The position numbers and the translations under genes were made by a program. The notes under the pieces were generated by a model that ran no database searches, was not told where the DNA came from, and saw nothing but the letters and a program-made list of their open reading frames with translations. From Sphingopyxis macrogoltabida (lineage in GTDB: Bacteria > Pseudomonadota > Alphaproteobacteria > Sphingomonadales > Sphingomonadaceae), in NCBI RefSeq assembly GCF_001314325.1, contig NZ_CP009429.1, forward strand, positions 3,720,501-3,784,500: a DNA stretch of 64,000 nucleotides, written 5' to 3'. Position 1 is the first letter of the stretch, and every line of letters starts with the position of its first letter. This document shows, piece after piece, positions 24,871-32,538 of the stretch.

Positions 24871-26136
24871 TCATTCGTGCGCAAACTGCCGCCGGATTCG
24901 CCGCATCCCGAGCCAGGTCACCGCGAGTGCGATGGGGACGGCGATCGCCATCAGCACGCCGTGCCCCGCCTCGCCGAGCGCAAGACCCTTGCTGGCATAG
25001 CCGATCAGCCCGACCAGATAATAGCTGATCGCGACGACCGACAGCCCTTCGACCGTCTGTTGCAGCCGGAGTTGCAGGTCGGTGCGGCGATCCATCGACG
25101 CGAGCAGGTCGCGGTTCTGGCGCGACAGCGCGGTATCGACGCGCGTCCGCATCAGCGAGCTCGTCCATGCGAGCCGTTGTGACAGGTCCTCGAGGCGGGC
25201 GGAAAAGGAGATGCAGGTCCGCACCGCCGGCAGCAGGCGGCGGTCGGTGAAATCGGCCAGCGTCTGATACCCCTGCACCCGCCCGACGCGCAGGCTGGCG
25301 AGCCGGTCGTGCGAGATTTCCGAATAGGCGCGCGACGCGCTCATCCGGTACCGGGTTTCGGCGACGACGCCGGCGAGTTCGGCGCTGAGCGCCGACAGGT
25401 CGCGCAACAGTGTTTCGTCGGCGCTTTCGCCCGCCGCAATCGCCGACGACAGGGCGGCCAGCCGCGCCTCGAACCCCGACACGTCGGGCGTCAGCCGCTG
25501 CGCCATCGGCAGGCCGAGCAGCGCCATGTTGCGATAATTGCCGAGTTCCTGAAGGCGCTGGACGACGAGCGACGCCTCGGGTCCGGTCAACCCCTTGTCC
25601 GCGAGCAGCAGCCGCCCGAAGCCGTCCTTGTGGATGCGGAAATCGGACCAGATCCGGCCCGCACCGTCGGCGACGTCGCAGACGACAAGGTCTTCGGCCG
25701 AAAAATATTCGGCGGCGCGATCGGCGATCGCCGCATCGGAAAAGGCGAATTGCGTTGCCCGAACCACCTTCCCCGGCAGATCCGCAAACCAGCGGTCGGG
25801 GATCGCGGCGAAGGCATCCGGATCGAAGGGGTCGTCGAAGGCGCCCGCGCGGATGAACATATAGCTCGAAAATTCGGTGTGCCGTTCCCACACGATGCGC
25901 ATGTCGGCGCGTTCGCCGAGCAGGAAATTCGCCCCGTCCTTCGCCTCCGCAGCATCGAATGCGAACAACTCGGCAAGCTTGTGCCGTTCGAGCGCGATGT
26001 CGCCGCGGTCGCCGGACAGCACGACCTGCATCATGCGTGTCGGGGCGGCCATCGGAGGCAGCTTGCGGACATGCATCTCGCTCGACAGCGCCGCCCGCAG
26101 CGGATGATCTTCGAGGCCAAAATCGCTGTGCCGCAT
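24871..26136 (-). CDS. DUF3422 family membrane protein
   Basis: 421 residues. Matches DUF3422: HPLRAALSSEMHVRK at the start, RIVWERHTEFSSYMFI, and RIWSDFRIHKDGFGRLLL. A long helical middle is followed by two C-terminal membrane helices (about 368-390 and 395-412) and a basic tail. It is divergent from the TetR regulator. No biochemical role is established for the family; the layout suggests association with the same local regulon. Confidence 0.85.
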   Translation of the reverse strand: MRHSDFGLEDHPLRAALSSEMHVRKLPPMAAPTRMMQVVLSGDRGDIALERHKLAELFAFDAAEAKDGANFLLGERADMRIVWERHTEFSSYMFIRAGAFDDPFDPDAFAAIPDRWFADLPGKVVRATQFAFSDAAIADRAAEYFSAEDLVVCDVADGAGRIWSDFRIHKDGFGRLLLADKGLTGPEASLVVQRLQELGNYRNMALLGLPMAQRLTPDVSGFEARLAALSSAIAAGESADETLLRDLSALSAELAGVVAETRYRMSASRAYSEISHDRLASLRVGRVQGYQTLADFTDRRLLPAVRTCISFSARLEDLSQRLAWTSSLMRTRVDTALSRQNRDLLASMDRRTDLQLRLQQTVEGLSVVAISYYLVGLIGYASKGLALGEAGHGVLMAIAVPIALAVTWLGMRRIRRQFAHE

Positions 26137-26334
26137 GTCGCCCCCGAATGCTCGCCCGAACCATCACCTTGAGCCGGCAGTCGGGCCGCCTGCCCGCTCC
26201 GCCGTTCCCGGCCGCATCACCTATCGAAAATGCGGCCGGGCGCAAGCGATGGCAGCACCGCCGGGGAGAGAAATCGGCCGGCCGCATCCGGATCGCGACG
26301 AGGGACCGCCGCATCTTGCTCGCAATTTAATTCA

Positions 26335-26346
26335 TAAATGCATTTA
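26335..26346. promoter_or_regulatory. Perfect palindrome, candidate TetR operator
   Basis: TAAATGCATTTA, 12 bases, 174 bases upstream of the TetR start. It shares AATGCATTTAA exactly with the site at 20293-20303. It probably mediates autoregulation of the TetR gene or control of DUF3422. Confidence 0.5.
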
Positions 26347-26415
26347 ACTTTCAAGGCGCGCCCGAACGGCCCTCGCCAGTGCGTTGGCATTTCGCGATGG
26401 CCTGCGAAATTATCA

Positions 26416-26427
26416 TGCATCGATGCA
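26416..26427. promoter_or_regulatory. Second TGCAT/ATGCA palindrome before the TetR gene
   Basis: TGCATCGATGCA is a perfect 12-base palindrome 93 bases upstream of the TetR start. It has the same half-sites as the 20295 site with a shorter centre. Confidence 0.35.
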
Positions 26428-26519
26428 CGCCGGCTTTGTTGTTTCGCGAAAATATGACATGGGGGAAGTGCGATGTCCGATTGCCCGGACAGCGGGCGCA
26501 ACGGGGAATATGAAAACCT

Positions 26520-27137
26520 ATGGCTGGACGCACGCCGAAAAATACGGTGCAGGACTGGATCGAGGCCGCGCAGCGAACGCTGGTCGACGAAGGCATCGCC
26601 GGGCTGAAGGTCGATCGCCTCGCCAACCGGCTTGGCGTGACGCGCGGCGGATTCTATCATAATTTCAAGGATCGCGACGAATTCTTCGAACAGATCATCC
26701 GGCATTGGGAGAATAGCTGCCGCTTTCTCCCCGACGATCCGCCGCCGCCGCGCCCGGGCGATGCCATCGAATGGCTCGATCGCACGATCGGCAGGCTGAT
26801 CGAATCCGACGGTTATGATTACCGGTTCGACCTTGCCGTGCGCGAATGGGCCCGCGCCGACAAGCGTGCCGAATGGGCGGTCGAACGCGCCGACCGCGAG
26901 CGGCTCGATACGCTGCAGAAATTCTTCGAGGCGATCGGCTGCGACAAGGAGCATGCGGCGATCCGCGCCCGCGTCTTCTATTACCACCAGATCGGCTATT
27001 ATGCGATCGGGGTCCGGCAGAGCATCGCCGAACGCCGCCGCAACGCCGAACTCTATATGGACATATTGTGCGGCGAAGAGGAACTGAAAGCCGCGCGCGC
27101 CGCCGCCGCAAAGGGACGCAAGGCCCGCGCCGCCTGA
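26520..27137 (+). CDS. TetR/AcrR family transcriptional regulator
   Basis: 205 residues. The N-terminal HTH (about 10-55) reads GLKVDRLANRLGVTRGGFYHNF, a typical TetR recognition helix. The ligand-binding part is all helical and the tail is Lys/Ala-rich. It is likely the repressor of the neighbouring MFS/GGT/TonB/DUF3422 genes, judged from shared palindromes at 20295 and 26335. The ligand is unknown. Confidence 0.9.
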   Translation: MAGRTPKNTVQDWIEAAQRTLVDEGIAGLKVDRLANRLGVTRGGFYHNFKDRDEFFEQIIRHWENSCRFLPDDPPPPRPGDAIEWLDRTIGRLIESDGYDYRFDLAVREWARADKRAEWAVERADRERLDTLQKFFEAIGCDKEHAAIRARVFYYHQIGYYAIGVRQSIAERRRNAELYMDILCGEEELKAARAAAAKGRKARAA

Positions 27138-27164
27138 GGGCGCTACGAAGCTACCACTTCACTT

Positions 27165-27239
27165 TCGTCATCCCGGACTTGATCCGGGATCCACTGCGGC
27201 GTCGAAGTCATGGACCCCGGATCAAGTCCGGGGTGACGA
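27165..27239. repeat. Intergenic inverted repeat of the CGTCATCCCGG type
   Basis: Arms starting TCGTCATCCCGGACTTGA and ending GTCCGGGGTGACGA are nearly perfect over about 28 bases. It lies between the TetR gene and the convergent M20 peptidase, where it can serve as a terminator. It shares GTCATCCCGG with the repeat at 52887-53012. Confidence 0.75.
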
Positions 27240-27313
27240 GGATGGACGGGTCCGCTCCAGATTGGAAACCCGCTATTTGCCGGGTGAGTATAATTGACAC
27301 AACACACTAATCA

Positions 27314-28723
27314 TCAAGGCTTATCGGCGTAGGCCTTCACAAGGTCGAACATATAATCGCGCCCGACATAGACCGCTTTCACCTCGACGCGTTCGTTGAG
27401 ACCGTGGACGCCGTTGCCGTCGGGGTCGCCCCAGATTCCCGGGATGCCATAGGTCGGAATGCCGACCGCACCGAGGAAGGTCGCGTCGGTATAGCCGTTG
27501 GCCATCGACGGGATAACCTTCAGCCCCGGCCAATATTGGGCGACGAGCTTTTCCATCGGGCCGATGATCTTCGGGTCGAGCGGCGGTGCCGGCGGCGCGG
27601 GGCGCTTGGGCGGTAGCTGGGTGACGGCGACCCCGGGATCGCCGATCACCTTTTCCAGCTCGGCCTTGATCGATTCGATGCTGTGGCCGGGGAAGATGCG
27701 GCAATTGATGTTCGCCCCCGCGCGCTGCGGCAGCGCGTTGGGCGCGTGCCCGCCGTCGAGCAACGTCGCGACGCACGTGGTGCGGATATTGCCGTGGAGG
27801 AAACGGTCCTTGTCGACGATCGCCAGCGCCGCCTTGTCGGCGGGGTTCTTCGCCAGCGCCGCCATTGCATTTCCCGTCTCGTCGCCGCGCGCCGCGCCCG
27901 CTTCGGCAAAGAAGCGCCGCGTCACGTCGGTCATTTCGACGGGAAATTCATATTCGTCGATCTTGGTCAGCGCGCGCGATAGCTGATAGATCGCATTGTC
28001 GCGCACCGGTACCGAACTGTGCCCGCCCGGGTTACGCGTTTCGAGGCGGAAATTGGCGAAGGTCTTTTCGCCGACCTGCACCGACTGGCCGAGCACCTTG
28101 CCCTTCCCGTCGCTGTCGCCGCCCCCACCCTCGTTGAGCGCGAATTCGGCGTCGATCAGGTCGCGCTTGTTCGCGGCGAGCCATTCGACGCCGTTGAACG
28201 CGCCGTTCGTTTCTTCGCCGCAGGTCAGCGCCAGCTTGACCGTGCGTTTGGGCTTATGGCCTTGCTGTTTGAAGCGGATCAGCGTGTCGACCCACACCGC
28301 CGCCTGCGCCTTGTCGTCGAGCGTGCCGCGGCCGTAGAAATAGCCGCCTTCCTCGATCAGCTTGAACGGATCGCGCTCCCAATCCTCACGCTTCGCCTCG
28401 ACGACGTCGATATGCGCAACGAGCAGGATCGGTTTCGCCGCCTTGGCGGTGCCGGGATAGACGGCGACGAGACCGCCCTCCTTCGGATGCTCGGGCGTCG
28501 CGAACAAGGTCAACCGGTCGTCGGCAAAACCCGCCGCCTTGAGCCGCGCCGCCATCCGTTCGGACGCGAGCGTGCAACTGCCCGACGACAGCGTCGTGTT
28601 GGTTTCGACAAGCTCCCGGTAAAGCTCGCGGAAGGCCAGTTGATCGGGGCGGGGATCGGCGGCCTGGGCAACCGCGGGCGCGAGCACAGCAAGCAGGGCC
28701 GCGGCGGAGATCAGTTTCTTCAT
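27314..28723 (-). CDS. M20 family metallopeptidase, exported
   Basis: 469 residues. Signal peptide MKKLISAAALLAVLAPAVAQA. The di-zinc ligands of the M20/carboxypeptidase G2 fold are visible: His in LLVAHIDVV, Asp in YGRGTLDDKAQ, the Glu pair in TCGEETNG, and later His in a C-terminal PDGNGVHGLNERV. GGHSSVP marks the lid domain. It probably cleaves peptides or acyl-amino acids in the periplasm. Confidence 0.9.
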   Translation of the reverse strand: MKKLISAAALLAVLAPAVAQAADPRPDQLAFRELYRELVETNTTLSSGSCTLASERMAARLKAAGFADDRLTLFATPEHPKEGGLVAVYPGTAKAAKPILLVAHIDVVEAKREDWERDPFKLIEEGGYFYGRGTLDDKAQAAVWVDTLIRFKQQGHKPKRTVKLALTCGEETNGAFNGVEWLAANKRDLIDAEFALNEGGGGDSDGKGKVLGQSVQVGEKTFANFRLETRNPGGHSSVPVRDNAIYQLSRALTKIDEYEFPVEMTDVTRRFFAEAGAARGDETGNAMAALAKNPADKAALAIVDKDRFLHGNIRTTCVATLLDGGHAPNALPQRAGANINCRIFPGHSIESIKAELEKVIGDPGVAVTQLPPKRPAPPAPPLDPKIIGPMEKLVAQYWPGLKVIPSMANGYTDATFLGAVGIPTYGIPGIWGDPDGNGVHGLNERVEVKAVYVGRDYMFDLVKAYADKP

Positions 28724-28760
28724 GCCACTGGTGTAGCGCGGCGAAACCGGCTGTCATCCC

Positions 28761-30356
28761 TTAATCGCGGCCGTGCGGCATCATCACCTCGCGCGTGATT
28801 CCGATCGCATCGAGGAAGGCGGCGTCGTGACTGACGACGAGCAGCGCGCCGTCATAGGCGGCGAGCCCCGTCTCGACCGCCGTCAGCGAATCGAGATCGA
28901 GATGGTTCGCGGGCTCGTCGAGGACCAGCAGTTGCGGCGGCACCGGCGCGCCGAGGACGCAGGCGAGCCCGGCGCGCAGCATCTGGCCCCCGCTCAATGT
29001 CCCCGCGATGCGGTCGGCGGCATCGGCACGAAAGCGGAAACGCGCCAGCGCGGCGCGGCACGCATTGTTCGTCGTCCCCGGATTGCGAGCGAGGAAATTG
29101 TCGGCGATCGACAGCGCCGGGTCGAGCAGGCTGACGCGCTGGTCGAACAGCGCGAAGGGCACGGGCACATGGACGCGGCCGCTCCACGGCGCGAGCGTTC
29201 CGGCGACCAGCGCCAGCAAAGTCGACTTGCCCGATCCGTTCGGGCCGGTGATCGCGACGCGTTCGGGGCCGGCGATGGTCAGCGACACGTCGTCGATGAC
29301 CGGACGCCCCGCGACATAGCCCGCGCTGACATGGTCGAGCGACAGCACGGTGCGCGACGAGGGCAGCCCGGTCGAGGGCAGGCCGACCGACAGCGGGTCG
29401 ACAACCTCGACCTTCGCGCGCGCGGCCGAAAGCTGTTCCTCGGCCTCGCCGCGCTGGCGTTCGGCGAGGCGGCGGTTGGCGCCGACGCTTTCCTCGGCGC
29501 GGCGCTTCAGCGTGCCGAGCAGGATCGCGGGCTCGTCGCCGCGCGCCGCCTTGCGCCGCCCGCCGGCATCGCGGCGCGCCTGCCGTTCGGCGGTGACCTG
29601 CGCCTGGCGCCGGACCCGGCCGAGTTCCTTTTCGGCGCCGGCCAGTTCAGCCTCGGCGGCCGCAGCCTCGATATCCTTGCGCGCGCGATAGTCGCTCCAG
29701 CCGCCGCCGTAGCGCGCGCCGCCAAGCGTCGTGAGCTCTATGATCGCGTCCATGCCCTCGAGCAGCTCGCGATCATGGCTGACGACGAGCGCGCCGCCGC
29801 GCCAGCCGGCGAGCAGCGCCCGCACCGCATCGCGGCCCTCGCGATCGAGATTGTTGGTCGGTTCGTCGAGGAGCAGGAAATCGGGACCCGCGAACATCGC
29901 CCCTGCGAGCGCGGCGCGGGTGCGCTGGCCGCCCGACAGCGACGCCAGCGGCGTGTCGGGCGCGACGGGCAGGCCGACATTCGCCAGCGCTTCGTCGAGC
30001 CGCGCCTCGAGTGTCCAGTCGGCGTCGGCGATCTCGTCGGCGCTCACCCTGCCCGCCTCGGCCTTGCGCAGCAGGGCAAGCCCGGCGCGCGCGCCGAACA
30101 GGTCGGCCACCTGCTCGTCCGCCGCGACCTGTACCGTCTGGCGCAGCATCGCCACGCTGCCGTCAATCGCGATATGGCCGGCGGACGGCGCGAGTTCGCC
30201 GGTCAGCAGGCGCAGCAGCGTCGATTTGCCGACGCCGTTGCGGCCGACGATGCCGACGCGTTCGGGCTGGAACTGGAGGTCGAGGTCCGAAAGGACGGCG
30301 CGGCCGTCAGGCGTGGACCAGCTGAGACGGGAAACGGTGATCGATGGCATGGACAT
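28761..30356 (-). CDS. ABC-F family ATPase
   Basis: 531 residues with two ABC domains and no membrane segment. Domain 1: GRNGVGKST, LSGGQRTRAALA, LLLDEPTNNLD. Domain 2: GPNGSGKST, LSGGQMLRAGLA, LVLDEPANHLD. The Arg/Ala/Glu-rich linker (about 220-315) would reach the ribosomal E/P site. Such proteins rescue or protect ribosomes; the short linker fits a housekeeping or resistance factor but cannot decide. ATG 30356 is preferred because AGGAAA lies about 6 bases upstream; 30374 and 30350 are alternatives. A possible leader ORF overlaps its 5' end. Confidence 0.88.
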   Translation of the reverse strand: MSMPSITVSRLSWSTPDGRAVLSDLDLQFQPERVGIVGRNGVGKSTLLRLLTGELAPSAGHIAIDGSVAMLRQTVQVAADEQVADLFGARAGLALLRKAEAGRVSADEIADADWTLEARLDEALANVGLPVAPDTPLASLSGGQRTRAALAGAMFAGPDFLLLDEPTNNLDREGRDAVRALLAGWRGGALVVSHDRELLEGMDAIIELTTLGGARYGGGWSDYRARKDIEAAAAEAELAGAEKELGRVRRQAQVTAERQARRDAGGRRKAARGDEPAILLGTLKRRAEESVGANRRLAERQRGEAEEQLSAARAKVEVVDPLSVGLPSTGLPSSRTVLSLDHVSAGYVAGRPVIDDVSLTIAGPERVAITGPNGSGKSTLLALVAGTLAPWSGRVHVPVPFALFDQRVSLLDPALSIADNFLARNPGTTNNACRAALARFRFRADAADRIAGTLSGGQMLRAGLACVLGAPVPPQLLVLDEPANHLDLDSLTAVETGLAAYDGALLVVSHDAAFLDAIGITREVMMPHGRD

Positions 30357-30408
30357 GGGCTTTCCTGGCGGCAAGGCGGGGCTGCGTTGCGGTCAGGTTC
30401 CGGTCCAT
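30307..30408 (-). CDS. Possible leader peptide of the ABC-F gene (33 codons)
   Basis: On the minus strand, TTGGAGA lies about 7 bases before ATG 30408, which opens a 33-codon frame ending TGA at 30307. It overlaps the first 50 bases of the ABC-F gene in another frame. Its ribosome binding site is better than that of the ABC-F gene. ABC-F genes are known to be controlled by short upstream ORFs that sense stalled ribosomes; here that role is inference. Confidence 0.35.
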   Translation of the reverse strand: MDRNLTATQPRLAARKAHVHAIDHRFPSQLVHA

Positions 30409-30515
30409 GACGAAGTCTCCAATCGATGAGGCCCTGAATTTAGGGTGTCCGGCGGACAAGTGCAAGAACCGCCACGCTTTGTTTGCCGGGCAAGGGATGA
30501 TATCGGCGACAGTCG

Positions 30516-30941
30516 ATGGAACGAGACGCCTCCTGCCACTGCGGCAAACTGCAGCTTCGATGCACCGGCGAGCCGTCGAAAGTCTCGCTCTGCCATTGCC
30601 GCGATTGCCAGCGGCGTACCGGCTCGCTGTTCAGCGTCGCCGCCTTTTTCCCGCGCGAAGCGGTCGGCGTCGCGGCGGGCGAGGCCAGGACCTTCCGACG
30701 CCCGTCGGCGAGCGGGTTCAATGTTTCCTTCCACTTCTGCCCCGAATGCGGTTCGACTTTGTGGTGGGAACCCGAACGCATGCCGCATCTCGTCGGCGTC
30801 GCTGCAGGCAGCTTCGCCGACCCGGATTTCCCGATGCCGGCGCAAGCGGTGTGGGCCGAGGACAGGCATCGCTGGCTGGAACTGCCGCCCGAAATGCCCG
30901 CCCATGCCCGCAACCCGGTCAAGACGGCGACACCCGAATGA
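30516..30941 (+). CDS. GFA family (CENP-V-like) zinc protein
   Basis: 141 residues. Zn ligands are seen in SCHCGKLQLRC, LCHCRDCQRRTGS and FCPECGSTLWWEPE, the GFA pattern. The archetype, Gfa, speeds formaldehyde-glutathione adduct formation, but most members have no known reaction. The stop overlaps the rlpA start (ATGA at 30938). A second GFA protein is at 40160-40603. Confidence 0.88.
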   Translation: MERDASCHCGKLQLRCTGEPSKVSLCHCRDCQRRTGSLFSVAAFFPREAVGVAAGEARTFRRPSASGFNVSFHFCPECGSTLWWEPERMPHLVGVAAGSFADPDFPMPAQAVWAEDRHRWLELPPEMPAHARNPVKTATPE

Positions 30942-31504
30942 GGCCTTCGATGCTGTACCGTCCGGCAGGTTTGGCAGCCGCCATGCTGATGCTCTCGGCC
31001 TGCGCGGGCGGCAATTTCCGGCCGGTGAGCGACACGCCGGTGCGGATCGGCAAGCCCTATGCGGTGCGCGGCATCACCTATGTCCCCGCCGCCGCGCCAA
31101 CCTATGACATGGTCGGTTATGCAAGCTGGTACGGCAGCGAGTCGGGCAACCGCACCGCCAACGGCGAACAATTCCGTCCCGGCTGGATTACCGCCGCGCA
31201 CACGACGCTGCCCCTCCCCACCTATGTCGAAGTGACCGCGCTCGATACCGGACGCCGCATCATCGTGCGGGTCAACGATCGCGGGCCCTTTGCCGCCGGC
31301 CGGATCATCGATCTGTCGCGCGGCGCCGCCGAAGAACTGGGTATGAAGGCGCAGGGTCATGCGGCGGTGCGGGTGCGGCGGGTCGAACCGTCCGAGAAGG
31401 ACCGCAAGCGCCTGCGCAAGGGAAAGGCGGCGGCGGCGCTGTCCCCGGTGCCGCAGCGCGAACTCGAAAAATTGCGCCAGCGGCTTCCCGCAAAGGCCCG
31501 CTAG
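30938..31504 (+). CDS. rlpA: RlpA-like septal ring lytic transglycosylase, lipoprotein
   Basis: 188 residues. Lipoprotein signal with lipobox LSAC (Cys22). The double-psi beta-barrel domain contains GYASWYGSESGNRTANGEQF, TAAHTTLPLPTYVEV and VRVNDRGPF, including the catalytic Asp region of RlpA. No C-terminal SPOR domain is present; the tail is basic and short. It cleaves naked glycan strands in related species. The stop TAG shares CTAG with the convergent corA stop. Confidence 0.88.
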   Translation: MRPSMLYRPAGLAAAMLMLSACAGGNFRPVSDTPVRIGKPYAVRGITYVPAAAPTYDMVGYASWYGSESGNRTANGEQFRPGWITAAHTTLPLPTYVEVTALDTGRRIIVRVNDRGPFAAGRIIDLSRGAAEELGMKAQGHAAVRVRRVEPSEKDRKRLRKGKAAAALSPVPQRELEKLRQRLPAKAR

Positions 31505-32472
31505 AGCCAGCCGATGCTCTTGAACCGCCAGTACAGCCCGGCGCAGATCGTTGCCATCGCGCCGACGATCAGCGGGTAGCCGAAGGTCCAGCCGAGCTCG
31601 GGCATATGCTCGAAATTCATCCCGTAGATCCCGGCGATCGCGGTCGGCACCGCAAGGATCGCGGCCCAGGCGGCGAGCTGGCGGGTGATCACGCCCTGCC
31701 GCTGCTGTTCGAGCATGCCGTTGGTCTCGATCACCGAGGCGGCGATATCGCGGAGCCCGCTCAGGCGGAATTCGGCGCGCTGGACATGGTCCCAGATGTC
31801 GCGAAAGAAGGGGCGGACCGCCGCATCGATATTGGGCAGGTCGTCGTCGGTCGCGAGGCTGTTCGCGACCTCCTTCATCATCCCGACGAAACGCTGGAAC
31901 CGGATGATCTCGTGCCGCTGGGCATAGAGGTGCCGGATTTCGGCGGCGTCGAGCGGCGTGTCCATCACGCTGTCCTCGACCAGTAGCAACCGGTCCTCGA
32001 TCGCATCGATCACCGGGAAATAGCCGTCGACGATGAAATCGAGGATCGCATAGAGGACATAGTCGGGCCCGTGCGCGAGCTTGGCCGGTAGCGTTTCGAG
32101 CCGCGCCCGCACGTCGGTGTGCGTGCGCGCCGACCCGTGGCGGACGCTGACGAAGAAATGCGGGCCGAGGAAGAAGGCGGTCTCGCCGGGCTGGATCGTG
32201 TCGCCGTCGAGATTGGCGGTGCGGGTGATGACGAAAAGCTGGTCGCCATAGGCCTCGACCTTCGGCAACTGGTTCGCCTTCAGCGCATCCTCGACCGCGA
32301 GCGGATGGAGGCCGAAACGCTTGGCGATCGCAGCCAGCTCGCCCGGCGTCGGTTCGTAAAGGCCGAGCCAGAAGAAATCGCCCTCGTCGCAATCCTCCGG
32401 GATCGCCTCGTCCGCGCCAAGTTCGCGGACGAGCTTGCCGTCATGATAGACGCGGGCGGCCTTGATCGGCAT
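31501..32472 (-). CDS. corA: CorA-type magnesium/cobalt transporter
   Basis: 323 residues. A long soluble N-terminal funnel domain is followed by two C-terminal helices with the signature YGMNFEHMPE between them, as in the Mg-selective pore. The C-terminus (YWRFKSIGWL) is basic, as usual. It imports Mg2+ as a pentamer. It is convergent with rlpA and overlaps it by four bases at a shared CTAG. Confidence 0.93.
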   Translation of the reverse strand: MPIKAARVYHDGKLVRELGADEAIPEDCDEGDFFWLGLYEPTPGELAAIAKRFGLHPLAVEDALKANQLPKVEAYGDQLFVITRTANLDGDTIQPGETAFFLGPHFFVSVRHGSARTHTDVRARLETLPAKLAHGPDYVLYAILDFIVDGYFPVIDAIEDRLLLVEDSVMDTPLDAAEIRHLYAQRHEIIRFQRFVGMMKEVANSLATDDDLPNIDAAVRPFFRDIWDHVQRAEFRLSGLRDIAASVIETNGMLEQQRQGVITRQLAAWAAILAVPTAIAGIYGMNFEHMPELGWTFGYPLIVGAMATICAGLYWRFKSIGWL

Positions 32473-32538
32473 CGGCGGAACTCCGTTGGGCAGGCGCCGC
32501 TATAATCGGCGCAGCGTCGAAGGCAAATGCCCCGCTGC

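Larger units (their letters stand above)
26137..26519. other. Intergenic region between divergent DUF3422 and TetR genes
   Basis: 383 bases without a supported gene. It contains the palindrome TAAATGCATTTA at 26335-26346 and a second perfect one, TGCATCGATGCA, at 26416-26427. Both are built on the TGCAT/ATGCA half-sites seen near 20300. The base composition around the palindromes is AT-rich. Confidence 0.65.

Noticed and set aside
23435..26314. About 960-codon minus-strand frame
   Set aside because: It runs antisense to the TonB receptor and in a shifted frame through DUF3422; both covered genes have clear domains.
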